Source: Branchinecta lynchi (taxonomy: Eukaryota; Arthropoda; Branchiopoda; Anostraca; Branchinectidae). Taken from it: a stretch of DNA of 64,000 nt. Both the position numbers and the translations under genes were made by a program. The stretch covers positions 1,309,501 through 1,373,500 of the forward strand of contig JAKZAP010000017.1 of the NCBI GenBank assembly GCA_023053575.1, in the 5' to 3' direction. The notes beneath the pieces are model-generated. The model searched no databases. It was given only the letters and a program-made list of their open reading frames with translations, and had not been told where the DNA came from. Of the stretch, positions 1 to 11,700 are shown one piece after another. The first letter of the stretch is position 1; each line of letters starts with the position of its first letter.

Positions 1-110
1 AATCCGAGTCCGAAACCGAATCCAGCCTGAGAAGCAGAAGATTCGAATCCGGCGAAAAGGACGAATCCTGGATTTGATTCTGAATCCGGATTCGGATTCG
101 CCCAGCTCTG
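1..110 (+). repeat. low-complexity GGATTCGAATCC satellite
   Basis: Degenerate units of GAATCCGGATTCGGATTC. The same sequence type recurs at 8765-8905, 9095-9145 and 9515-9560. Confidence 0.7.
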
Positions 111-159
111 TATCGTATCTTGTGCACGAACAGCCTAATAACCATTCGCCCTTGACTTT

Positions 160-385
160 TAATTCATTGGTCAATATGGGCCCAGTTACCAGCGTTTGGA
201 TGTGTGGGGGGGGGGGGAGTATCACCGAAAGATACATCTAGATGGGTCTTTGGGTGGGTCCAAAGACCCATCTGGACAATGATGATCACGCATTCCAAAT
301 TTCCACCTTAGTACCAGGCATGTTTAGCAAGTTTGCGAATTTGGTCAGGCAACTCTGGGCAATCTGGGCCCAGTTGCACATAATT
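160..385 (+). repeat. tandem repeat J, diverged units
   Basis: ATGGGCCCAGTTACC at 175 and CAATCTGGGCCCAGTTGCAC at 360, with a poly-G run between, match the array at 53390-54110. Confidence 0.6.
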
Positions 386-405
386 CGCAAAACGGTGGCA
401 AGCCT

Positions 406-870
406 TTAAAATTTAACTGAAAAGCCAACTAAGTTTTGTGTCATTTCATTAAACATACTGAATTATTGGGATTCTACAAAGGGAATTTTTTATTTTCCAC
501 TATCTGCTCTAGTTATGACGCTCAGAATATGTGCGGCGGTCCCCACAACGCAAATTCTACTATGACTCGGATAAATTTTAATCTAAATACAAACGCTGCT
601 TTTCGTTGGCAGTGGTGAGATTGGTGAAGATTTGTTTAGTGCCGGAACAAAAGAAAAATCATAAGTCTTTCTCGTAAGGGGTGCAACAAAAATACAAGCG
701 CATAGAGGTACCACAAATCACACGGAAATTCCACTATTTCAAAAACAATTATTCGTGAATAGCGGAACAACGAAGTAACGCATTTTTCAGCGGCTCTTCA
801 AGCTGTTTTAAGTGAATAAGTGATGAATAACTAGATTGTCCTATCCCAGCCTTTTTAGGTTAAACTTTAA
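406..870 (+). mobile_element. TTAA-flanked MITE, family A copy 1
   Basis: TTAA, then AATTTAACTGAAAAGCC at the left and GGCTGGG...CCTTTTTAGGTTAAACT, then TTAA at the right (reading the right end as its complement). The interior matches copies at 4609, 11734, 57839 and 63109. No transposase. The TTAA flank suggests mobilisation by a piggyBac-type enzyme. Confidence 0.8.
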
Positions 871-1891
871 AGGAAACATTAGTCACTGGGGGAATTGTGA
901 CCAATTGCACTTGAACCGAGAGTGTATCGGGGGTTGACTCCCAAAAGTGACAACTAGACCCCAAGGCCCACAAGTACACCAAGTTTCAAATTAGCATCTG
1001 TTATGGTTCACGAGATAAGAATGCCAAATAAAACGGTGAAAACCGAGAACGGAAAACCGGCTATCGCGGCCGCAAGAGTGGAGTGTTCATAAATGAACTT
1101 TCCACTAAAACCGAACATGTGATCACCAAGAAGGTTTCACATGACGTATTATCTGTTCAGCGAAGTTAAATGTGATTTCAAAAGACTAGTACTTTCAACT
1201 TCAAAAGGCTGAAACTAGCTTAGCGACATCACAACATCCGCACCGGTTCATGATGTAAACAAACGATAACTGGAATTCCTGACAGTATTTTTGGCACACC
1301 CTCAGTTCTATACGGAAAAGTCGAGATTTTTTCAACTCGATGATGAAAGTGTAACTCCGTTTCACAGATTTTTGCAGAATAGTAGACTCACATTCAGCCG
1401 AGAAATCCGCGCGTTTTGAGTCTTGTATGACCATGCTCAAAAGAAACCACCGAGGAAAAGCTATTCGGTATTCTGATTGAACATGGATCCCTCGCGACCC
1501 TCCCCTCACAACAAAAAATGACCATCATTGCCAACAACTGTCACGAAGTGAAGCTTGCTTAACTTTGAGTTTGTATGATCCGTAAACTTTAGTTTATTAC
1601 CGATCACTATGGCAAACAATCCAAGTGGAAAGGTAGGCTATGCAAAAATTTGTTGTTAAGACAAACTAAACTTCCATGGCTCATTTTCCATCGGGAAAAA
1701 GTGTAATTCATTGATAAAGGCAGCTGGAATTCTGGACCAAGATATTTGTTGTTCTATGAAATGAACTCGAAGAAAGGCATCTGTGCGGTGCAAGGAAGAA
1801 CTATTTAAGATACTTCATGGTACAGGGCAAACTATAGGTGAACTCTGCCATAAACATAATACAAAAATACGGGAAATCAAGTAATAATAAA

Positions 1892-2075
1892 AAAAACTGT
1901 TTTAAACAGCCGGTTCTGTTTTTTTTCGCCTGTTTAACAGCTGTTTCTGTTTTCGAAGTCATCATTTCTGTTAAAACAGAACAGGACCTGTTTTCAAGTT
2001 TCCTGTTTTCTTTCTGTTCCTGTTCTTGTGTGACCTGTTTCTGCCTGTTCCTGTTTGATTGCAAAAACAGAACAG
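1892..2075 (+). repeat. CTGTTT/CCTGTTC low-complexity tract
   Basis: Around 18 copies of CTGTTT, CTGTTC or AACAG in 180 bp, with inverse AAACAG at both edges. Open frames here are a by-product of the repeat. Confidence 0.7.
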
Positions 2076-2555
2076 TGCCCATGCCTATCCACGACCACAC
2101 CCGTGATGCGCCAAATACCGTACACCAGATTTCAGTAACGACTCAACCTGCAAAAACCCATTCTACCCAAACACGGAAATTAAACGACGAGTGAACACAC
2201 TTTCCCTGTCAAGTGCTGGCTCAGCTGCCCCAAGCCAACTAGGAGCTGGAACTTGAAGGTTGTACCTAGCAAAACTTTGTCTTTCTTGCGATTTGAAGAA
2301 GGAACTAACCCCTCGCGCTCGGCGTCGTGACCCATTATTGTCTGACTATAATCAGTGTAATTCATTCCGGCTTGTTTAGTCGCGGATCGGCAAGCAATCT
2401 GGCCACATGCGAATCGCTGGCCCCCGGGGTTACGTTTGTAAATATGTTGTATTCGCGACTCGGTATTTTGTGTGCTTCGTATTCAATAAACTGGAATGAT
2501 TTTGCAACCACTCTTGGCCGACTAAGGGACATAAACCTAACACTGAAATACTTAC

Positions 2556-2743
2556 GATCTGATTTGCTGGGCCTTATCGTAATCTGTCATGCCCATGTCG
2601 GCAGAGATGGACTCGATCTTCTTTTTGGCCTTGTCCATTTTCTTCGTTGCCCTGCGCTTCTTACGGGCCTTGGCTTCGACAACCTTCTTGATCGTTCTCA
2701 CGTTCGCTTCCTTCAACTCTTCACGGTAGAGGGCTATCAGCTC
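2556..2743 (-). CDS. FTSJ3: FTSJ3 exon 11 (basic C-terminal helix), last exon in window
   Basis: Residues 720-781 plus two bases. [20 protein letters not shown] then [20 protein letters not shown] is the typical basic helix of Spb1_C; it ends KAQQIR(S). The donor TCGTAAGT shows at least one more exon. I searched 1-2550 for it on the minus strand and saw nothing suitable. Confidence 0.94.
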
Positions 2744-5700
2744 CTGCAAATAAAATAATGCAGTCTACTGATTGGGGATTTCCCTTTTCATCGGATTTTG
2801 GCGAATCCGGCCGTTCTATCGATTTAGTAGAAAAACGAGGATTCTATCCATAGTATCTATCAAGCGGAAAACAAAATAGATGGATAATGAATTCAACATA
2901 CCAGCTTACCAAACTATCGACACCAACGACTTGCTCAAGTTCCCGCTTGTTGTTAGTTGTTGGTTTTTTTAAGACCCACTTATTGATAGTTACAAAGGTG
3001 TACTCATGCAGTTTAGCATGTAAAAGTTGGTTTGTATAATAAAGAGTACTGCAACAACAAAAAAAGATTGTTCGGAGAGAAAATTAAGACATGAGTTGCG
3101 TTTTTGCAGGTACAATGGTATCTAAAACCACGGTCAAAAACAGTTACGGAGTATCAGGTCAATTACCGTGGCAAATGATGTTCAGATACGATGGTCGAGA
3201 CCTGGTCCAGGCCGAAGTAACTGAACGTGGTGTCTGAAAAAGTCATCCGCTTTCGCAATCACCAACAATCAGATATCAGATACCACGGTAACTAACTGAA
3301 AAAGCGATAAAACGCAGATCCAGTTACCGTGGCATCTGATACCATGGTATCTGCAAAACACAACTATGGATTCAGTAATCAGCATGTCTTCATACTTCTT
3401 AATCGGCTGCCTCATTAGTTTAAAAAATTTCACCTCTTGATCATAATCTAACTCTAAATAAAAGGGCTACGGGGCCCATCTCCGAACTTAGCCTTTCCAC
3501 AAATTTGTGTGACGCTTCACTTACCACATGGATGCACGAATCGGCATTAAATGTTTACCAAGTAGGCGTATGCGCTGTAAAAGCATCCTATGAAAGCTGA
3601 ACGTATTTACTGCGCAACTGATCCGAATCCACAAAAAAAAGGGTGTCAGGTTGGCAAAGACCAAGACATTGCATCTCGAAATACAAAGACGAGACTTCGC
3701 ACCAAATCTGAGGCTGCGTTAGTCGTTTTTCAGGCTTTCTGACGAGCACAGCATACCTTTGTTACTGGTGGAGGTCGCTTGTTATTCTCCTCTTCATCTT
3801 CCATAAACCAGGACGGTAAATTATCGTCGTTGTACATATAGCGATTCCAAGCATCGTCGATGAGGTCGCGCTTGGCCTTTTTGGATTGGATCATCATCGT
3901 ACCAAGCGCTAAGCCGTCCGGTCCCAGGTCACGTTTCTTCAGCCCTCCTGCAACAACGAATAAATCAGAATATGACCATACCTAATCACAGCCACTTCTT
4001 TAGCCCAAGATGACTGGGAACAATAGCCGCGTTCGTTTCCGTCGTTCGGTTAGCCGTCTGACTAAAAGCATGTTCTTTAAAACGCCGTTCATGTACGGCA
4101 TTAAACTGCCTAATATAAGGCGTTTTCTATGTCCGACTGAACTGCCGTTTCATTCGTCGTTATACCTCGGTAGGTAATTAGGCGCGAACATTTAAAAATT
4201 GCAAAAAAAAAATTAAACTTGTAAACCAGGGTTGAAAACAGTGGGCCTGTCATACTGAAAATCCATCTATGTACTTTGTTGGGGCTGCTGTTGCTGATGT
4301 TAGGTTAGTTCGACTATTAACGTTTTCGTATCGAGTTTTTCCGTGCAAGGGGCAGCGCGACTCACTGTGCCGAGGAGTCTAAGTTCTCAGCCATTCCATA
4401 ACCAACCACACCTAAACCGGCTGGGGCTTCTGGGTCGTAGCTACGTTGCCGTTCCCTTCAATTCCCCGAAGAGCCCTCGGGGAACGACGAGAATACGTCT
4501 TATGCGGAGTCGAATATTTCCCCATACCCTGTCCGCTACGAACGAGCGTAAGTTACTAGCTTAGCACCGGATCACGTTCTGTTCCCTCTACAGATAGCTC
4601 AATCGCTGTTAAAGTATAACTGAAAAGCCAATTTATTTTTGTGTCATTTAAATGAATACAATGAACTATTAGGATTCTAAAAGGGATTTTTTTTTTGTTC
4701 CCACTATCTGCTCTAATTCTGAGTTCAGAATATCTGCTGCCGTCCACACAGCGTAAATTCTACTATGATGCAGGAAATTTTAATCTCAACACAAACGCGG
4801 CTTTTCAGTGGGCAGTGGTGAAGATTGCTAGTGCCTGAACAAAAAAAAAAATCATAAATCTTTCTCGTAAGGCAGTGGCAACGGCAAGAATACGCAAGCC
4901 GCTGAGGAGATATCCAAAGATTCAGCCGACATTAAACAACCAAATCGGCAGTGTGCAGTCGCTTATTCCTTCTAGGAGAGGAATAAGCCCGGTGATACAG
5001 TAGAGGTACGTTACTTTTTGTTTTTTTTAGAGAGAGACACATTTAATGCATCATGAAATCCTACAATAAAATACAAGCGCATAAAGGTATCAGAAATCAC
5101 ACGGAAATTCCACTACTTGAAAATCGATTATCGTGAATAGCGGAACAATGAAGTAACGCATTTTCAACGGGTCTTCAAGCAAATTTAAGTGAATAAGTGA
5201 TGGGTAACCAGATGCCCTGTCCCAGCCCTTTTCGGTTAAACTATAAGTCGCTGGTGAGGAAAAGCAGGAGTAAAAGCTGGTTGTGTATGGACGCGCTCCA
5301 GAGCGGGTGAGCGTGCGCAGTACGCCTCCTGCCAGCCTCCTTCACTCTTTCTCGTGCGATAAGCAACGGCGAAGACGGAAGAGGAGTAAACGGGTATCAA
5401 CATCAGCTCAAAGCTAGAGTAAATACATCTAGGTCCGCTGGGTTTTGTCCGGGTTTTCATAGGCACTGCATGCGGCTAAAGACAGAAGTTCTATCTGATT
5501 ATTTGTCCCTGGTTTTACTTGACCACCATCCCTCCGGTTCCTCCGAAAGATGTGATTAGCGCGTTTTATTAGTAATTACGCCGGAAAAGTAACGGCTTGA
5601 AAGCCAGGCTACTACCCACCTGGCTGAACCTCGTAATAAACAACATATGAGTAGCGACAGTTTCTCTACGTCATTTCGTCTTAACTTAATCGAATACCAA

Positions 5701-8700
5701 CAAAGCAAGTGTTTTGTTTTTAGTCCCGAGTTAATAGCTAATCTTCGGCTTTCGAACACCCAACGATTCAGCGATATATTTGGTTCAGGATTCATAAGGA
5801 AGGACGGGACAGTCAAACCTTGCTTTTAGTTAGCGAAGAGGAACGATTAAATGATATTTTGTTCTGTTCATGAGCAGATACCAATTGACAGGAGGAAGGG
5901 GTAAACAAAAATCCCTTACGTGTTTCTGCCTTCGACACGACTTCGAATCCATCGCTCTTTCCAACTTCGCTCTCTTTCGGTTGAAGTTTGGTTATTTCTT
6001 CAGAGTCCGAGTCTGTATCAGAATCCGAATCTGTTTCACTCTCACTTGCCTCGATTCCAGAATCTTTTCCATTCGTAACTTTTTCCGGCTTTTTCTCTGA
6101 TTCGTCCTCAGCCTCTAATAATTCTGGGGCAACTACCAATGGTTTCTTTTTGGGCTTCTCTTTCAACGAATCAGGTTTAAGTTCGGCTGAGGGCTTGCGC
6201 TGTTTGGCTAGAGCGATGTCCAACTCCATGTCTTCGTCTGCGTCGTCCTCAAGGACTCCAGCAAAAAGATCCTGAAAATGTAAACATAAGTCAGTTCGTT
6301 CAGAGCAGAATAACACTAGTGAGTAGCGCCAAGAACTGACAAAATTGACACACAATCGAATAACAGCGCCACCACTAGCGATAGAGAACGTCCCTACCGA
6401 AACTCAAAACCGAAACTAGAGATGACTAGCCGAAACTAGGAGCTACCCAGGACGGCCGTCAGCAGCGCTATCGAAGCAGATGGCAACGACAGAGCTGCAA
6501 GCAATGCTGGCGTAGCTGGTGGCAGTGAGCTAGTCGAACTTCTACGGATGCTAACAGCAGCATTTCAGCTAGTAGCACAACCGTATTTCCCCGATGTGAA
6601 GATTCTACTGCCACAGCTAGCTAACACAGAAACCGTTGTGGCTCAGACGCATGCTCTTGATGTCACTGGGGGAGCTACGGATAAAGTTCAGTCAGGACTT
6701 GTTAAGGCGAATGACATCGCCTCCCAGGATAAATGCCTAAGGCATGCCGGTGGCCAGGTAGCCACAATTGGACAGACTTTGGCATTACAAACCGTCGACA
6801 TGGCGCAGCGAGACTTGCAGGAGTCGGAAGATGTAACAGTTCCAGTCGCACGTCCTCGAAAGGACGTCGTCGATAGTGTGGCGACGGTGAAAGGAAACGA
6901 TGCAGCACAAGGGACCAACACGAGGCTGGTACCGTAGCCCAAGATACCAACGACGCCGTGAGCGACGCTTCACGGGCAGCCAGCGGAATTCCAGTCTCAG
7001 AGTATGAAGAACTCGGCCGAACAAGTTCTTGGGCGGAGTAAAGAAACGGTCAAACAACCAGTTAAAGAAGCGAAAGATACAGCAGAGCAGGTAATGAGAG
7101 GAGAAAGATCGTTGACAGGGCCGCAGAAGAAGGAAGCGACAAAACGCAGGGCATAAAAGCGACTGCCCAGGCCGGTTTTATCTCTGACAGAGAGACAGCC
7201 GATGAAGTGCGGCGTATAGACGGCCAGACACAGCAGGCCGGAAATGACATAACCCAGCGAGAACAAGAGCTACGAGCTCATATGGCACTTGTTAAGAGTA
7301 GGCACGGCTCGGTTATGTCAATGATATATCTAGTATTTGCTAGGTGTCTTCCCACCAAGTTTCATCTCGATCCCTCCACTCATAGCGTTTTCCAATATTT
7401 CCGGTTCTCCCCTCCAGCTCCCCCCAAAACTCACCGGATCCGGTCCGGATTTTAAGTGGGTCGTCTGAGGCATGAGGTCTTTCCAAATATCAAGTTTGAT
7501 CGAGATCCGGTCACCCGTTCAAAAGTTAAAAATACCTCAAGATTCCGGATTCCCCCTCCCTCCACTCCCCCGACAGTGCCCGAATCGGCTCGGTCATGTC
7601 AGTGATGTATCTAGTGTTTGCTAGGTGTCTTCCCACCAAGTTTCATCTCGATCCCTCCACTCATAGCGTTTCCCAAGATTTCCGGTTGCCCCCTCCAGCT
7701 CCCCCCAAAAGTCACCGGATCCGGTCCGGATTTTAAGTACGTCGTCTGAGGCATGAGGTCTTTCCAAATATCAAGTTCCATCGAGATCCGATCACCCGTT
7801 CAAAAGTTATAAATACCTCAAGATTCCGGATTCCCCCTCCCTCCACTCCCCCGACAGTGCCCGAATCGGTTCGGTCATGTCAATCGTGTATCTAGTGTTT
7901 CCTAGGTGTCTTCCCACCAAGTTTCAGCTTGATCCCTCCACTCATAGCGTTTCCCAAGATTTCTGGTTGCCCCCTCCAGCTCCCCCCAAAACTCACCGGA
8001 TCCGGTCCGAATTTTAAGTGGGTCGTCTGAGGCATGAGGCCTTTCCAAATATCAAGTTCCATCGAGATCCGATCACCCGTTCAAAAGTTATGAATACCTC
8101 AAGATTCCGGATTCCCCCTCCCTCCCTGCCAAGTTTTGCAGGGTTTGGCAAAACTTGGCAAAACTTAAAGTTAAAAATCCCAACATTAGTTGGGATTTTT
8201 AGGGGGGGGGGGAGGAATGTGATGGGGTGTATATTATGAATGGCAAGTGTGAACCCCTTCACCCGGATACGAGCTTGGGTTCTCAGAACCCCAGATCCGG
8301 GTGACAGGAGCTCGCTAATTAATCCTATATATATGTGTGTACTATTTGTGTTTTTGTGTATAAGCACCATTTTGTAAATGAGAAAATATAGTCGTCTGGT
8401 AGCTGAAGTCCAAAAAAGAACCAGAAGTAGCTTTGTGTGACACGCACCGTCACACTACTATATTTCAAACAGGAAAATGCTGCAGGGATCGAATGTACAT
8501 TGCTTACCTGTTGAAACCACGAGTCCGCCTTCTTTTTCTTCCTCTGGTCCGTATCTCCTTCTTCAAGGTCAGTGATGAGCGGATGCCTTTTCTCCTGCTT
8601 CTTAAGTTGGGACTTGGTCATCTTCTTCGTGGGAGGTTCAACATCAGCTTTGAGTCCTAGTGTCTCGTCGTCTGAAGCTAGTTCGAGCTCCGACTCTTCG

Positions 8701-11700
8701 TCTTCGGAGTCCCCAGTGTCTTTGTAAAAACTGCAAGAAGGAACACGAATGAACTTGGAACGTCAGTACAGAGACGGCGAATCCGAATCCAGGTTCGTAT
8801 TCAAATCCAGGATTCGACATTTTGGCCGGATTCGAATCAGGTTTCAAATCTTCTGCTTGTCAAGCTGGATTCGGATTTCAAACGTCAATCATACGAATCC
8901 GCTCAAATTTTTAGTCTACATCCTCCCAGTTTCCTTTTTCCTAATTTTTACACGGTTGGCTTAAGCCATCCAACTTTCTGGTCTCAACCACCAACCATCC
9001 TCAATAATCAATCAAGTTATCCGATTACCTTAGAGATCAGTGCTTTTTGTCACCTCAAACTAGAACCTGCGTAAATGATTTGATTTTTTCTAAGGTCGGA
9101 TTCGAATTCTCAGCATCAAATGGTGGATTCGGATTCGTACTTAGCCCTGGATTAGATTAGATTAGATTTATTGTATAATTCAGGTACAAAATTTCGTAGT
9201 TGTCCAACCAAATTGTTTGACCTTTGTCAAGTAATATATACAACAATTGTTAAAATCAAATTCGTAATCAAAATAAAAGGTAAACCATTGAAGTCAACAA
9301 CCGAAATAAAATTCATAACAAAATAACTAAGACAAAATAACATTATTGTAAAAATCAACAAATTTCGGAATGAAGCTATTACAATATCTTTCCCGGTTAC
9401 ATGCGATCGGCATGAGCTTCGGGACTTTGGTGGATACTTGCCTTGGTGGCCTTGGGCGTTCAACCTCAAAATCCGGGGGTAAAAGGGATCGGAGAGTTGG
9501 GTGTTCAAGGAGTTTGAACACCGGATTTGAATCCTTTCGTGATCGGATTCGCCCATCTCTGCGTCAGTAGTTCATCAAACCCCTTGTAATCACGTAGGAA
9601 TTAGACTCTAATCGAGATAGCATTTCAATTCAATTCAGATTTATTCACTATAATATAAAAGAATGGCAGTTATAAAACAAGATTTCTGTCCCAATATTAT
9701 AAAAAACTCCAAGCCCCTTGAAGCCCTTCTTTACTTACAGAAAATTACAATACAGGGATATAGGTGGCGTTCTTCACACTTAACAATTGTTAACTTTACT
9801 TCGCGGCGCAGCTAACTGCAGCTTTAACGATCGTTAACTTTTCCCAGTTCTACAACTGTTAACTATTTTGTAACAATTCCACCAACCATCGTTACAAAAT
9901 AGTTAACAATCGTTAAGCCCTGAAACGGAAATTGTAGGTGGGCGGAGCTTAAAGTTCGAAATCACAAACGTGGAACGCAAAAAGTTAACAACTGTTAACA
10001 ATTTGTTAACGATCGTTAAGTTCCGGAACGCAACCTTAATGTTTGAAGGCCAAGGTTCTGGCCGAGCAGGGCCCCTTTTGTTTTAATGAGAAACACGGAA
10101 AATTTTTTATCACAGGTCTTTGACCAATGAGATCATTTGAAGTTGCAATCAGGTAGCTGACCAGTCTTTAAAGGGGTCAAACGCGGCAAGTGTAAAAATT
10201 GCTGTAGTTCAAAACTGTTCGAAATGACGTTCGAAACGGCAAATCTTGGAAATGAAAATGGACAGAGGGATTAGGAATATACAACAAAAACTGACCCCAG
10301 AAAACCCACATCTTGTCAAGCAGGAACGAGATTTGGGTATTCAGGGAGCGGGTGGGAGGGGGGATAATTATCAAAGCTATCAAGAGTATAGCAACCAATT
10401 CGCAGCCTATCGTAAGAAGCTTGATTACACAACCACAAGGGAGCTTATCCTTGCGATGCATGTCATTAACTTCTGTTTCCGATTTTGTGAAATTTACATT
10501 TTTTCTGTGTATCCTTGATGTGTCAATGCTCGTCTATGTGTCAAATCGGCTATGATCGACCATTTCATTCAAACTTAAAAAATGACGATTCGGCAAGGAT
10601 GCGTACAAGTGAAGTCTTGCAAACAGAAAATGTTGGTTGGTCCTTAACCAGCCTTACGGAAGATGTGGCTAATGCTGAACCGATCAACAGTTTCATCTGT
10701 TTTACAGATGAGATTTTTTGTTCACTCTGCTAATTGTGGACGCTCCGAATTTTGAATTACAGCAGAGGTATGCTTATTTGAACACATTTTAACTGTTCCA
10801 CCACCTTGGCTTTATTACTTATATATAAAAAAGAAAAATGGAAAAGAAAAATAAGAAACTTGAAATCAGGTAACAGCCCACTATTTCAGAGTTTTCCTGG
10901 CACAAACTTGAAGTAGAAATTCAACTAGCTTTCTTTGATTTTGAAAATACTATAAAGGTCCTTCCTCTTTTGAAGGCATCGGCGGGTTCGGACCGCCATC
11001 TTCTCCATTGAAGGTGCGTTCCTCCTGGCAAACTTTTCAAATTATAAAAAGCAAACCAGGAGCGTGTTCCATCCTACTTACCGTAGTTACTACGCATGAC
11101 GTCACGAATTCTGGCTTTTTGCAGTCAAGGCTGGAACGATTTTTCTATTTTCCAGCACAATATCATGCCACCGTCGAATCCGACCAATCACGTTACAGAA
11201 ATCCGTAGTTACTACGCTCCCGAGCGTGGTAAGCAAATAGTTACTATTTCGAGAAGGTTGGAACGGTCAGCGTAGTAACTTTTGGTGACATTGGAACGGA
11301 AATCTTAAGTAACATTACTATTTGTAGAAGGGTGGAACACGCTCTAGGTGTCAGTCGAGTCAGCCGTGAATTAGCAAAATATTCAAAAAGTGACAAAAGC
11401 GTGGGTGGTTATTACAAGCACTCATAGTGGAAAATGCCTGGTTTGGTGGCGATCGTTCACTGTTAGCAGACGTTTACATAAGCATACCTCTACTGTATGT
11501 AGGGGCAAAAGCCTTTTAAGATTCAGTACATTATCATTATCACTGAAACAGTATACAGCACTTACAGTCCTTCGTCATCGAGCTGTCCCGATTCCTTTGA
11601 CCAGGTGACCTTCTTCTTTAACGGCTCAGGTTCAATGGTTCCGTCGTCAAAATCAACGTTATCCAATTCTTGATCGGCGACCCTGTTCAGTTCCTGCGCA

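Noticed and set aside
1838..2194. 118-codon plus-strand frame rich in Cys/Phe/Ser
   Set aside because: Produced by the CTGTTT low-complexity tract.
1..2550. Final FTSJ3 exon inside the window
   Set aside because: I looked on the minus strand for a Leu-Tyr-Lys-Lys start after an acceptor and a basic tail. Nothing fits, so the exon is placed outside.
6688..7266. Several minus-strand frames opposite the LEA-like stretch
   Set aside because: Cys/Leu/Arg/Ser-rich shadows of the Ala/Thr/Lys-rich plus strand; no motif or splice context.
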